Assembly (NCBI GenBank): GCA_021629085.1
Contig: JAJXRJ010000036.1
Location: 1-22,604, forward strand
Length of the DNA stretch: 22,604 bases
Reading direction: 5' to 3'
From: Oscillospiraceae bacterium
Lineage (GTDB): Bacteria; Bacillota; Clostridia; UMGS1810
Shown here in pieces: positions 1-8,499 of the stretch. The first letter of the stretch is position 1. Every line of letters starts with the position of its first letter. The notes under the pieces were generated by a model. It saw only the letters and a program-made list of their open reading frames with translations, was not told where the DNA came from and did not search any database. The translations under genes were made by a program, and so were the position numbers.

Positions 1-68
1 TATTTTGTTTTTTGGCAATTTGCATAAATTCATTTAGAATATTTGTTCATTTTAGACAGATTTCATTG

Positions 69-1217
69 TCAAACAATGCGTTTTCCGTTTAAAAATACCA
101 GTTGTGCCATTGTTTGCATTGCAAGCGGCGGGCCGTCCAGCACAACGAGATCCGCATGCTTTCCCGGCTTGATAGAGCCCACCATGCCGTCAATCCCAAC
201 ATTTCTTGCAGGGATGATCGTGATGGCAGCCAGCGCCTCTTCTATGGTGAGCCCGTGCTTGACTGCCACCGCCGCGCAAAGCGGCAAATATTCAATGGGC
301 GTTTCCGGATGGTCCGTGGTGAGCGCGGCGTCAATGCCTGCACGCTTTAACATGCAGATGGTTTCGGACGACGCATTTTTGAGCTCGGGCTTGGAACGGT
401 CGGTCAAAAGCGGGCCGAGGTTTAATTTCATTCCTGCAAGATAGCCAGAAATCAAATGCGCCTCGGTTGCATGCTCGAGTGTGATGGAAAGCCCAAACTC
501 GCGCGCAATGCGCATGGCGGTGAACATGTCGTCCGCACGGTGCGCGTGCACTTTTACCAAAAGCGATCCGTCAAGCACCGGCAGCAGGCTTTCGCATTTC
601 ATATCAAACTCCGGCCGGTCAAATGCTTCGGGATCTTTTTGATAATTTGCCAAATCCTCCCCATAGCGCTTGGCCTTAAACAGCATTTCGCGGATTTCCG
701 CCGCCATGCCCATGCGGGTGACCGGCGGCTGGTTTTTGGCGTTATAGACCGATTTGGGATTTTCGCCAAACGCAAATTTCATTGCGGCCGGGGCCTTTAG
801 TATCATCTCGTCAATGCATCTGCCATAGGTGTTAATCGCGGCAAACTGCCCGCCGATGACGTTTGCACTGCCCGGCCCGGTCACCACGGTGGTAACGCCC
901 GCGCGGTACGCGTCCGCAAAGCAGGGGTCTTGCGGGTTGATGGCGTCAATGGCGCGCAAATGCGGCGTGACGGGGTCGGTGTCCTCGTTGCCGTCATCCC
1001 CCTCAAAGCCCAGCGCGTCCTCCCACATGCCAAGGTGGCAGTGCGCATCCACAAAGCCCGGCACCACGCACTTTCCGGCAAGATCCAACACTTCGCCGGA
1101 ATAGGGGCCGTAGTCGCCTTCCCCCACCGCCAAAATATCAGTTCCTTCTATTAAAATATAGCCCTGCTCTAAAACCGGGCCTTCCATGGTGTAGATTTTG
1201 GCGTTTTTTAAAAGCAT
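69..1217 (-). CDS. Metal-dependent amidohydrolase (imidazolonepropionase-like)
   Basis: This 382-residue protein belongs to the amidohydrolase superfamily, whose members hydrolyse C-N bonds with one or two metal ions in a TIM barrel. The sequence shows an N-terminal beta-sandwich strand, the metal motif H59-C-H61 in 'VDAHCH', a lysine at about 147 that may be the bridging ligand, H224/H226 in 'VKVHAH', H249 in 'LEHA', the catalytic aspartate D302 in 'LTTDH', and the closing 'GSIKPGKHADLVVLDG' strand region typical of the family. The set of ligands is complete, so it should be active. The substrate cannot be read from sequence; family members act on imidazolones, cyclic amides or peptides. No signal peptide is present, so it is cytosolic. 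The ATG is preceded by GGAGGAGAAGG lying in the end of trxB, which it overlaps by 10 nt, so it is translated with trxB as the last gene of the run. Confidence 0.9.
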   Translation of the reverse strand: MLLKNAKIYTMEGPVLEQGYILIEGTDILAVGEGDYGPYSGEVLDLAGKCVVPGFVDAHCHLGMWEDALGFEGDDGNEDTDPVTPHLRAIDAINPQDPCFADAYRAGVTTVVTGPGSANVIGGQFAAINTYGRCIDEMILKAPAAMKFAFGENPKSVYNAKNQPPVTRMGMAAEIREMLFKAKRYGEDLANYQKDPEAFDRPEFDMKCESLLPVLDGSLLVKVHAHRADDMFTAMRIAREFGLSITLEHATEAHLISGYLAGMKLNLGPLLTDRSKPELKNASSETICMLKRAGIDAALTTDHPETPIEYLPLCAAVAVKHGLTIEEALAAITIIPARNVGIDGMVGSIKPGKHADLVVLDGPPLAMQTMAQLVFLNGKRIV

Positions 1218-2128
1218 GGGGCCTTCTCCTCCATAATATAGCGCGCGGCTGTGTATGCCGCCACTGCACCGTCCGACGCAGCGGTGATAATTTGGCGCAG
1301 CGGCTTTTTTATGATATCCCCCGCCGCAAACACGCCGGGAATCGCGGTTTGCATGTTCTCGTCGGTGGCAATATAGCCATTGTCCAATGGCAGAATGCCC
1401 TCTAAGAGTTCGGAATTGGGCGCCACGCCCACTGCCACAAACAGGCCGTCAATTTGGATGGCTTGCTCTGCGCCCGTCTTCACATTGCGCACCCGCGCGC
1501 CTTCCACTTTGTCCGTCCCGTCAATGCCCTCCACCACGCTGTCCAGCACGGTCTTGATGCGGGGGTGCTCCAAAACCCGGTCCTGCAGCGTTTTGACGCC
1601 GCGGAACTGGTCGCGCCGGTGCACCAGATACACCGTCTCACACAGGTTGGCAAGATAGAGCGCATCTTCCAGCGCCGTGTCGCCGCCGCCCACCACCATG
1701 GTGGTTTTCCCCTTGTAAAAATTGCCGTCACAGGTGGCGCAATAGGAAACGCCGCGGCCTGTCAGCTTGTCCTCCTCCGGCAACCCCAGCTTGCGGGGGG
1801 TGGCTCCCATGCACAAAATAACCGCCTTTGCCTGGTAGCCGTTTTTCTTGGTGGTAATGGTCTTCACTTTTTGATCCAGCGAAAGCGCGGCCACAGTTTC
1901 ATATTTGATTTCCACGCCAAACTGGCGCGCCTGCTGCTCCATTTTCATAGAAAGCTCCGGCCCGCTGACCGTGCCCAGGCCAATGAAGTTGTCCACTTCA
2001 AAGGTAGTGGCGGCCTGCCCGCCTGCAAACAGCTTTTCAATCAGCAAAACATCCAGGCCGCCCCGCGCACAGTAAAGCGCGGCGTTTAAGCCTGCGGGGC
2101 CGCCGCCGATGATGATAACATCCTTCAT
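1208..2128 (-). CDS. trxB: Thioredoxin reductase (NADPH)
   Basis: This is a 306-residue low-molecular-weight thioredoxin reductase, a flavoenzyme that passes electrons from NADPH to thioredoxin in the cytosol. Visible are the FAD dinucleotide motif GGGPAG (8-13), the redox pair C130-A-T-C133 followed by DG, the NADP motif GGGDTA (147-152), the 'VHRRDQFR' loop (169-176) that in the family contacts the 2'-phosphate of NADPH, and 'GVFAAGD' (265-271) closing the FAD site. Length and motifs match the bacterial family. The ATG has AAAGGGTG eight bases upstream, and this site overlaps the last codons of the apbE-like gene, 6 nt away. No thioredoxin gene is in the window. Pairing with an ApbE-type protein and an amidohydrolase suggests a redox group, but that is only context. 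Confidence 0.96.
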   Translation of the reverse strand: MKDVIIIGGGPAGLNAALYCARGGLDVLLIEKLFAGGQAATTFEVDNFIGLGTVSGPELSMKMEQQARQFGVEIKYETVAALSLDQKVKTITTKKNGYQAKAVILCMGATPRKLGLPEEDKLTGRGVSYCATCDGNFYKGKTTMVVGGGDTALEDALYLANLCETVYLVHRRDQFRGVKTLQDRVLEHPRIKTVLDSVVEGIDGTDKVEGARVRNVKTGAEQAIQIDGLFVAVGVAPNSELLEGILPLDNGYIATDENMQTAIPGVFAAGDIIKKPLRQIITAASDGAVAAYTAARYIMEEKAPCF

Positions 2129-2134
2129 TTCGAT

Positions 2135-3145
2135 TCACCCTTTCTGCTTATATGTATGGTTGGTTAGAGAAAACGAAAGCCCGTCCGACACATAAACCTG
2201 GTTGGCCTCGTCCACAATCACGCAGGAAAGCCCCGGCGTACGCTGGATGAGCTCCATGCCCTCCTCTACGCCCAACACATAGATTGCCGTGGCGTAGGCG
2301 TCGCACATGGCGGAGTTTTCGCCAATCACGGTTGCGCTGACCACACCGCTTTTAGCGCACCGCCCGTCAAACGGGTTCAAAATGTGGTGATACAGCACGC
2401 CGTCTTTTACAAAGCTGCGCTCATAGGCGCCGCTGGTCACCACCGATGTGTTTTTCACGTCCACCGTGCCAAAATATTCGCCGCGCGCGCCGTTTGGGTC
2501 TTGCAGGCCGATGGTGGAAGGGTTTTTCCCCAGCACATAGATGTTGCCGCCCAAATTGACAATCGCGCTGGCCACCCCGGCATCCTGCAAAATAGCTGCC
2601 ATGCGGTCGGCACAGTAGCCCTTTGCAATCCCGCCCAAATCCAGCTTTGCCACATCGTTTTTTAAAAATACGGTTTGCGCCTCTTTGTCAAGCAGCAAAT
2701 TTTGCATGCCTGTCTTTTGCACCAGCGCGTCGGTCTGGGACTTGTCCGGCACAAAGTTTCGCCCGCTTTTGATGTCCCACAAGTCCACCAGCGGTTTTAA
2801 TGTGATGTCAAACGCACCCTGGGTATCGTCCGAAATTGTCTGGGCGGTCAAAAGCAGCGAAAACACCTCGCCGCTCGCCTTTACCGGCGCGCGGTGCGCG
2901 GTTTGGTTGATGGCTGCAATTTCGCTGTCCTCCTGGTATGCGCTAAATTGCCGCTCTACGCGCGCCGCCTCTGCAAAGCAGTCTTTCACCGCATCCCTTG
3001 CCCCAGGCCCCTTTGCCGAAACGCGGATGATGGTGTCCATGGCAAACCCAGTTTCTTGATACGTGCCGCCATACCGCCACCAAAGCGCCGCACACAGCAC
3101 CAGCACCAAACACGCGCCTAAGCATGCGGCCGTCTTTTTTTTCAT
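2135..3145 (-). CDS. apbE: FAD:protein FMN transferase, membrane-anchored (ApbE family)
   Basis: This 336-residue protein is an ApbE-type flavin transferase, which moves FMN from FAD to a threonine of target proteins such as Rnf or Nqr subunits on the outer face of the membrane. Residues 7-23 form one hydrophobic segment after KKK. Cysteines at 11 and 18 lie near it, but neither gives a good lipobox, so I read it as a transmembrane anchor. Family motifs follow: 'FAMDTIIRV' (34-42), 'AFDITLKPLVDLW' (111-123), 'LDLGGIAKGY' (168-177), 'TSGAYERSF' (237-245), 'HHILNPFDG' (253-261), and 'MCDAYATA' (280-287) with the Mg-binding aspartate. GAGGAA precedes the ATG. No Rnf or Nqr genes are in the window, so the target must be encoded elsewhere. 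Confidence 0.94.
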   Translation of the reverse strand: MKKKTAACLGACLVLVLCAALWWRYGGTYQETGFAMDTIIRVSAKGPGARDAVKDCFAEAARVERQFSAYQEDSEIAAINQTAHRAPVKASGEVFSLLLTAQTISDDTQGAFDITLKPLVDLWDIKSGRNFVPDKSQTDALVQKTGMQNLLLDKEAQTVFLKNDVAKLDLGGIAKGYCADRMAAILQDAGVASAIVNLGGNIYVLGKNPSTIGLQDPNGARGEYFGTVDVKNTSVVTSGAYERSFVKDGVLYHHILNPFDGRCAKSGVVSATVIGENSAMCDAYATAIYVLGVEEGMELIQRTPGLSCVIVDEANQVYVSDGLSFSLTNHTYKQKG

Positions 3146-3163
3146 ACTTCATCTTCCTCATGG

Positions 3164-4054
3164 TTATAGATAACAGCACTCTGCAATGAGCCTGTAATTT
3201 TCCGATTTGATTTTGTCAAACTGGGAAAATGGGATGGGGTTTTTCCCTTTCCCCACCTCCACGGTAAATGCGGGGATGTCAAACTTTTCAATCACCCAGT
3301 CTTTAAAGCCGGAGCACGAGCTGATGCCCTCAGCGGTGTCCAGCGCATAGCCGCTTGCGCGGGCAAGCCGCTCTGCCTGTTCGCGGTATTTGGACATGCC
3401 GTTAAAGTCCCAATAGATGACTTCGCCCTGCGCGTGAAATGCCACGCACACGTCAAAGTGCTCGGCGCGCACCAGGTCGCGGACAGCGCGCGTCTCAGGC
3501 TCAGAAAACGGGAAGTTCCCAAAAAACCGGGTGGGCGCGGCACCGTGAATGTCACAATCATGCTGCAGCTCCCGCCCCTCATAAAACATAGCGTCGTAGT
3601 TGTGGTTTAAATCCACGCCGTTGATGTTGGCCTGCCAAACCCTGCCTACCTTTTCGCCCTTTAGCACGCTTGTAATCTCCTTAAACCGCTCGTGCCGGCG
3701 GTTGATGCCGTTTAGCACAATGTCCACCCCATCGGGGTTTACCATGGGCATCACATAAAAGGTGGCGCGTTCGTAGATGTCTAATATATCGTGCCCGCCA
3801 AGCGTGCTTTCATCCCGCAGCGCCACGGCATAGTCGCTGACAAAGCTGTTGAGCAGCGACGCGGTGATCCACTCCAGCGCGTGATGCGCACCGTTTAAAA
3901 AGATTTTCCGCTTGCCCTTGCCAAAGCGGACGCACAAAATATCCCGGCCCATGACCGATTTCCCGCAGGAAAACACATGCACAAATGCATGGTTTTTCAC
4001 AATTCTCGATAAATTTTTGGTGAGCAGCGCATAGTCCAACCGATTGAAGTTCAT
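3164..4054 (-). CDS. M14 zinc metallopeptidase (murein-peptide type)
   Basis: This 296-residue protein has the M14 carboxypeptidase fold. Zinc ligands are visible as H58-x-x-E61 in 'GAHHALEW' and H207 in 'VAFHAQGE', with the catalytic glutamate E266 in 'FTVEVGKG'. 'MVNPDGVD' (104-111) and 'NINGVDLNHNYDA' (143-155) are family signatures. Carboxypeptidases normally have Arg at the position of H151 (NRN), where it binds the substrate's C-terminal carboxylate. Loss of that Arg and the overall pattern fit the gamma-D-glutamyl-meso-diaminopimelate peptidase branch that cuts cell-wall peptides, but the branch assignment is inference. There is no signal peptide, so it probably works in the cytosol on recycled or spore murein peptides. 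GGGAGGACGGT precedes the ATG. The 69-nt gap upstream could hold a promoter, but I see no strong one; the gene may be read with rseP. Confidence 0.9.
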   Translation of the reverse strand: MNFNRLDYALLTKNLSRIVKNHAFVHVFSCGKSVMGRDILCVRFGKGKRKIFLNGAHHALEWITASLLNSFVSDYAVALRDESTLGGHDILDIYERATFYVMPMVNPDGVDIVLNGINRRHERFKEITSVLKGEKVGRVWQANINGVDLNHNYDAMFYEGRELQHDCDIHGAAPTRFFGNFPFSEPETRAVRDLVRAEHFDVCVAFHAQGEVIYWDFNGMSKYREQAERLARASGYALDTAEGISSCSGFKDWVIEKFDIPAFTVEVGKGKNPIPFSQFDKIKSENYRLIAECCYL

Positions 4055-4123
4055 ACCGTCCTCCCGGATTGTTCCAAAAATGGGGATTTTGGTATATTGT
4101 ATGACGCCAGCCTTTAAATTAGA

Positions 4124-5149
4124 CTATCCGAAAAAGATTCTTTTGATGTCGCTAAAGGTGGCAAACAGGATGAGCACCATAAGCAGCGCAAACCCAATGA
4201 AGTGGATCATGCCCTCGTGCTCAGGCTTTAATGGCTTGCGCCGGATTTTCTCCACAATGATAAACAATACCCGCCCGCCGTCTAACGCCGGCAGGGGCAG
4301 CAGGTTAAACACACCAAGGTTGATGGAAATGAGTGCCGCCAAAAACAGCACGTTGTACACGCCCATTTTGGCCGCTTCGCCGATTTGATCCACAATGCCC
4401 ACCGGCCCGGACAGCGAAGAGATGGGCACCTCGCCGGTGACCAGCCCCCACAGTGAGGCCACCACCAGCTTTACCATAAACACCGACTCGCGGTATGCCG
4501 CCTCAATCACCGAAAGCGGGGTTTTGGAAAGCGCTTGGGGTGTAAACCCGTAAATATAGCGGTTTTCCGCCTCCACAAACTGGGGTTCCACATACTTGCG
4601 CAGGGTCTCTTCTCCCCGCTCTATGGTAAAATACGCGCCGCCGTCCGGGTTTTTGGTGATAAAATATTTGAGGTCATTGTAATCGTGGATACGCGCGCTG
4701 TAATATTCCCCTTCCGCGCGCACAATTTTGTCACCGGGCCGGATATCGGCCTGGGAAAACGCGCTGTCCGGCACAACGCTGTCCACCACATTGACGCCGT
4801 AAATATTTGTAAGCCCCACCAAAAACAAAAAGATGACAAACCCCAAAAGCAGGTTCATCGCCGCACCGGCCACAAACACCAAAAACCGCACCAGCGCGCT
4901 TTTGTTGCAAAGCGCCCCCGCGTCGTCGCTGCCGCCTTCTTCGCCTTCCAGCTGCACAAACCCGCCAATGGGCAGCAGCCGCAGGCCATAACGCGTGCCG
5001 CCCCGCTCAAAGCTGAAAATCTGCGGCCCCATGCCAATGGAAAACTCGTGCACCGTCACGCCCGCAAGCTTTGCAACCGCAAAGTGCCCCAGCTCATGGA
5101 TGAACACCAAAACGCAGAATATGACAATGGTCCAAATCGCTGTAATCAT
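4124..5149 (-). CDS. rseP: Site-2 intramembrane zinc protease
   Basis: This 341-residue membrane protein is a RseP/RasP-type site-2 protease, which cuts single-pass proteins such as anti-sigma factors and leftover signal peptides inside the membrane. It shows the zinc motif HELGH (18-22) in the first helix, a PDZ-like region around 118-185 ('DSVVPDSAFSQADIRPGDKI'), the second active-site motif 'LPALDGGR' (286-293) with the metal-binding aspartate, and a C-terminal helix at about 314-334. Length matches the short Gram-positive form with a single PDZ domain. Its ATG follows the dxr TAA without any spacer (TAAATG), with GGGAGC ten bases back, so translation is tightly coupled to dxr. This position after cdsA-dxr is the classic one. 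The usual next genes (ispG, proS) are not here. Confidence 0.96.
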   Translation of the reverse strand: MITAIWTIVIFCVLVFIHELGHFAVAKLAGVTVHEFSIGMGPQIFSFERGGTRYGLRLLPIGGFVQLEGEEGGSDDAGALCNKSALVRFLVFVAGAAMNLLLGFVIFLFLVGLTNIYGVNVVDSVVPDSAFSQADIRPGDKIVRAEGEYYSARIHDYNDLKYFITKNPDGGAYFTIERGEETLRKYVEPQFVEAENRYIYGFTPQALSKTPLSVIEAAYRESVFMVKLVVASLWGLVTGEVPISSLSGPVGIVDQIGEAAKMGVYNVLFLAALISINLGVFNLLPLPALDGGRVLFIIVEKIRRKPLKPEHEGMIHFIGFALLMVLILFATFSDIKRIFFG

Positions 5150-6298
5150 TTACCTGCTCCCTTTCAAAAACACATACTCCCGCGAAGCGCAATCTGCCGC
5201 AAACACCTGCTCTGCCGTGTCGGCCGGCATGCTGCCCGCTGCCTCCAGCGCGCCTTCCACGCACGCGGGAATGTCCAAAAATCCGATTTTGTCCTGCAAA
5301 AACAACGCCACCGCCGCCTCGTTTGCCCCATTTAGCACTGTGGGGGCCGCCCCGCCCATGTTTGCCGCCAAAAACGCCAGCCTCAGGCAGGAAAATGTAT
5401 CGCCGTCCGGCTGTTCAAAGGTGAGCGGGCCGCAAGTCAGCAAATCCAGCGGCTGACAAATACCCGCCACGCGTTCGGGATAGGACAGCGCATATAAGAT
5501 GGGCAGCCGCATATCCGGCGCGCCCAGCTGTGCAATCACGGCGTTGTCTAAAAATTCCACCATGGAGTGGACAATGCTCTGCCGGTGGATGATGGGTACA
5601 ATGGCGTCCAGCGGGACGTCAAACAGCCATTTTGCCTCTATCACTTCCAGCCCCTTGTTCATCATGGTGGCACTGTCAATGGTGATTTTTGCGCCCATAT
5701 CCCAGTTGGGGTGCCTAAGCGCGTCCTCTTTTTTTACCGCTTTTAGCTTTTCGCGCGAATATCCAAAAAAAGGCCCGCCGGATGCGGTGAGCAATATCCT
5801 TTTTATTTTACCCCGGTTTTCACCGTTTAAGCACTGAAAAATTGCGCTGTGCTCGCTGTCCACCGGGATGATTTGCGCCCCGGTTTTTGCCGCGCGCGCC
5901 GTCACCAAATGCCCGCCGGCAACCAGCGACTCCTTATTTGCCAGCGCAAGGCGTTTCCCCGCATCCACCGCAGCAAGTGTGGGTGCAAGCCCTGCAATGC
6001 CCACCACCGCGTTTAGCACAATGTCGGCTGCATCCATGGCCGCTGCATGGCACAGCGCTTCTGTTCCCGCCAAAACTCTGATCTCTGTATCGGCAAGCCG
6101 GGTTTTTAAATCCAAATAACAGGCTTTGTCCGCAATGCAGACAAGCTGCGGCTTCATTTTACGGGCCTGTTTCTCCAAAAGCGCGGTGTTTTTGCCTGCG
6201 GCAAGCGCACAGATTTGCAAATCGTCCGCTGCTGCCGCAACTTCAATGGCCTGCGTGCCGATAGAGCCGGTGGAGCCCAAAATTGACAGTCGTTTCAT
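5150..6298 (-). CDS. dxr: 1-deoxy-D-xylulose 5-phosphate reductoisomerase
   Basis: Dxr rearranges and reduces DXP to MEP with NADPH, the first committed step of the MEP isoprenoid pathway. From the chosen ATG the protein has 382 residues, usual for the family. Motifs are GSTGSIG (8-14) for NADPH, 'NKES' (121-124), metal ligands D147 and E149 in 'PVDSEHSA' with E218 in 'NKGLEVIEA', and 'TASGGPF' (171-177). An earlier in-frame ATG at 6361 would add 21 residues that precede the conserved MKRLSILGSTG start and lie inside cdsA, so I reject it; GGGGGC sits upstream of the ATG used here. Its product feeds the prenyl precursors used by UppS two genes upstream, so pathway supply and use share one transcript. 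Confidence 0.97.
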   Translation of the reverse strand: MKRLSILGSTGSIGTQAIEVAAAADDLQICALAAGKNTALLEKQARKMKPQLVCIADKACYLDLKTRLADTEIRVLAGTEALCHAAAMDAADIVLNAVVGIAGLAPTLAAVDAGKRLALANKESLVAGGHLVTARAAKTGAQIIPVDSEHSAIFQCLNGENRGKIKRILLTASGGPFFGYSREKLKAVKKEDALRHPNWDMGAKITIDSATMMNKGLEVIEAKWLFDVPLDAIVPIIHRQSIVHSMVEFLDNAVIAQLGAPDMRLPILYALSYPERVAGICQPLDLLTCGPLTFEQPDGDTFSCLRLAFLAANMGGAAPTVLNGANEAAVALFLQDKIGFLDIPACVEGALEAAGSMPADTAEQVFAADCASREYVFLKGSR

Positions 6299-6311
6299 AA
6301 GCTTGCCCCCG

Positions 6312-7151
6312 TCAGTTAAGAATGGGAAGAACCATCGTGTAGTAATACAAAAACGGTGCAACTAAAAGCACCGAGTCAAACCGGTCTAAAATGCCGCCGT
6401 GCCCGGGCAGGATGTTGCCATAGTCCTTCACGCCGAACTCCCGTTTGATGCAGGATGCAAACAGGTCGCCGAACTGTGAAATGGCCGAACTGGCAATTGC
6501 AAACACCGTCAAATTCGAAAAGTCCACACCATAGCCCAAAGACTGGCACACAAACCCATACACCACCATGATAAACACACAGCCAAACACGCCGCCCACC
6601 GCGCCCTCCACCGTCTTTTTGGGGCTGACGTTTGGGATGAGCTTGTGCCGGCCCATAGTGAGCCCAAACAAAAATGCGAACGTATCCGTAGCCCAGGCTG
6701 CCAAAAATGCCGGCCAAACCAGCACTTCGCCAAATTGGCTCTGCCTGATTAACAGTATATGCGCAAACAACACCGTGATATACATAGCTGCAAACACGCT
6801 GGTTGCCGCCGTCACAAACCTGGTTTTGCCAAATGCGGCCACCACATACACCGCAATCGCAAGCGTATAAATACAAAGCGCGGGCACCACACGCCCCGCC
6901 ACGGCAAGGGTGTCAAAGTCGCCCCAGATGATGCCATGGAGCTGCATTAAAAATACGGCCGCGCAAAAAAGAAAACCCAACGCCGCAAGGCCGGGATTGC
7001 TTTTTAAGATTTCCAGGGCGTGGTACAGTTCATACAGCGCAAGCATGGCGATGAGCGAAAGCACGACGCCCAGCGTCAGATTGCCCATCACCAGCACAAA
7101 CACTATAAACAAAAATCCAATCACGCCAATGATGATCCTTTGTTTGAGCAT
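6312..7151 (-). CDS. cdsA: Phosphatidate cytidylyltransferase
   Basis: CdsA makes CDP-diacylglycerol from phosphatidate and CTP, the branch point for bacterial phospholipids. The 279-residue protein has about eight hydrophobic segments spread through its length. Near the C terminus it carries the family signature: 'SAISQFGDLFASCIKREFG' (222-240) followed by 'KDYGNILPGHGGILDRFDS' (242-260), with the Mg/CTP-binding aspartates. 'KKTVEG' (178-183) is another conserved piece. It starts 2 nt after the uppS stop, with GGAGGGG inside the uppS end as ribosome site. The 13-nt gap to dxr leaves no room for a promoter, so the two are co-transcribed. Confidence 0.96.
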   Translation of the reverse strand: MLKQRIIIGVIGFLFIVFVLVMGNLTLGVVLSLIAMLALYELYHALEILKSNPGLAALGFLFCAAVFLMQLHGIIWGDFDTLAVAGRVVPALCIYTLAIAVYVVAAFGKTRFVTAATSVFAAMYITVLFAHILLIRQSQFGEVLVWPAFLAAWATDTFAFLFGLTMGRHKLIPNVSPKKTVEGAVGGVFGCVFIMVVYGFVCQSLGYGVDFSNLTVFAIASSAISQFGDLFASCIKREFGVKDYGNILPGHGGILDRFDSVLLVAPFLYYYTMVLPILN

Positions 7152-7153
7152 TG

Positions 7154-7900
7154 TTATACCCCTCCGTACCGCCGGCTGCGCATTTGATAGTCGATGAGCG
7201 CAGTCTCAAACCGTTTCGGCGAAAAATCCGGCCAGAAAATGCTGGAAAACCAAAACTCGCTGTAGGCGCACTGCCACAGCAAAAAATTGCTCAGCCGGTA
7301 TTCCCCGCTGGGCCGGATGATGAGATCCGGGTCAGGCATGCCCGCCGTGTACAGCCGCTCTGCAATTGCTTCCTCTGTAATAGCATCTTCAGAAAGCCTG
7401 CCCGCTTTCACATCTTTGGCAATTCCCCGGACTGCTTCTAAAATTTCCTGCCGCCCGCCGTAGTTGAGTGCAATGTTGATGGTGATGCCGGTTTTGTGCC
7501 TGGATTTTCGCTCCACCTCGTCGATGAGCGCAATAATTTCATCGGACAGGCCATCTCTTGCGCCCAGCACGCACACCCGCGCATCCTTTGCGCCAAGCAG
7601 GGTGTCATAGTCCTTCAAATAGCGGGTGAGCAGCCTCATCAGTGCGTCCACCTCGTCTTTGGGCCGTTTCCAGTTTTCGGTGGAAAAGGCATAGACCGTC
7701 AGGTATTTGATCCCCAGATTCCCTGCGTATTCCACAATTTTTTCCAAATTTTTGGCGCCCATGCTGTGCCCCGCGCTTCTGGGCAGGCCTCGCTTTTTGG
7801 CCCATCTTCCGTTGCCGTCCATAATAATGGCCACATGCGCGGGCAGATGGTTCTTGTCCAGCTTGCGGCGCCCCTTGCGCCCATTTTGCAGTCCAAACAT
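7154..7900 (-). CDS. uppS: Isoprenyl (undecaprenyl diphosphate) synthase
   Basis: This cis-prenyltransferase condenses isopentenyl diphosphate units into undecaprenyl diphosphate, the carrier lipid for wall synthesis. The 248-residue protein shows 'IIMDGNGRWAKKRGLPR' (25-41) with the essential aspartate D28, 'FSTENW' (72-77), 'NIALNYGGR' (142-150) and 'DLIIRPSGEYRLSNFLLWQ' (192-210). In most homologues I know the last motif reads RTSGE or RTGGE; here the Thr is Pro (P197). That is a mild variant near the diphosphate-binding Arg, and I would not expect loss of function. The first ~15 residues are a basic, poorly conserved lead. GGGGGC lies upstream of the ATG. frr is 16 nt upstream and cdsA 2 nt downstream. 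Confidence 0.97.
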   Translation of the reverse strand: MFGLQNGRKGRRKLDKNHLPAHVAIIMDGNGRWAKKRGLPRSAGHSMGAKNLEKIVEYAGNLGIKYLTVYAFSTENWKRPKDEVDALMRLLTRYLKDYDTLLGAKDARVCVLGARDGLSDEIIALIDEVERKSRHKTGITINIALNYGGRQEILEAVRGIAKDVKAGRLSEDAITEEAIAERLYTAGMPDPDLIIRPSGEYRLSNFLLWQCAYSEFWFSSIFWPDFSPKRFETALIDYQMRSRRYGGV

Positions 7901-7916
7901 ACATTGCCCCCGGTTT

Positions 7917-8468
7917 TTACACAGATAAAATTTCTTTTTCTTTGGCCGCCGTGGTGTCGTCTATGGTTTTAATATATTGGTCGGTCAGCTTTTGTATGTC
8001 TTTTTCCATGTCTTTTAAGTCATCCTCGGTGATTTCGCCGTTCTTTTTCTGCGCCTTAAACGCCTCCATGGCGTCGCGGCGGATGCTGCGGATGGCAACC
8101 TTTGCCGTCTCACTCTTTTTGTGCACGTCCTTTACCAGCTCTTTCCTGCGCTCCTCTGTAAGCGGCGGGAAATTTAAGCGGATGGCTTTGCCGTCGTTTT
8201 GCGGGTTGATTCCTAAGTCCGACTTGTTAATTTCCTTTTCGATTTCCCCCACAATCCCTGCATCCCACGGCTGAATCAAAATGGTGCGCGCATCGGGCAC
8301 CGAAATGCTTGCCACCTGGGAGAGCGGAGATGATACGCCGTAATATTCCACCGAAATGCGGTCTAAAACCGCCGGATTGGCGCGCCCGGCACGCACGGTA
8401 TTCAACTCATTTTCCAGCGCTGCAATGCTCTTTTTCATCTTGCTTTCAAATTGTTCATACTTTGCCAT
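7917..8468 (-). CDS. frr: Ribosome recycling factor
   Basis: The ribosome recycling factor works with EF-G to split the post-termination ribosome. The 183-residue protein has the standard length. Its sequence includes the N-terminal three-helix bundle part 'LNTVRAGRANPAVLDRISVEYYG' region (23-45), the middle domain 'ISVPDARTILIQPWD' (55-69) and the C-terminal 'AIRSIRRDAMEAFK' helix (125-138) followed by a long charged helix. All these are family hallmarks. AAAGGAGC stands upstream of the ATG. It is 31 nt downstream of pyrH, the near-universal bacterial pairing. Confidence 0.97.
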   Translation of the reverse strand: MAKYEQFESKMKKSIAALENELNTVRAGRANPAVLDRISVEYYGVSSPLSQVASISVPDARTILIQPWDAGIVGEIEKEINKSDLGINPQNDGKAIRLNFPPLTEERRKELVKDVHKKSETAKVAIRSIRRDAMEAFKAQKKNGEITEDDLKDMEKDIQKLTDQYIKTIDDTTAAKEKEILSV

Positions 8469-8499
8469 AATTGGTTCGCTCCTTTATTGGTAAGTTCCT

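Noticed and set aside
1454..2089. Plus-strand open frame of 211 codons opposite trxB
   Set aside because: It is a shadow of trxB with no start signals.
4055..4123. Promoter or terminator between rseP and the M14 gene
   Set aside because: A weak A/T hairpin (about 4073-4091) and a TACAAT-like box can be drawn, but neither has a convincing partner element.
4535..5335. Long plus-strand open frame of 266 codons opposite rseP and dxr
   Set aside because: It lies wholly antisense to two genes with complete family motifs, has no ribosome site, and its product is rich in His, Pro and Arg as expected from GC-rich antisense reading.
6299..6361. N-terminal extension of Dxr from an upstream ATG
   Set aside because: The 21 added residues lie mostly within cdsA and precede the conserved MKRLSILGSTG start of the family.
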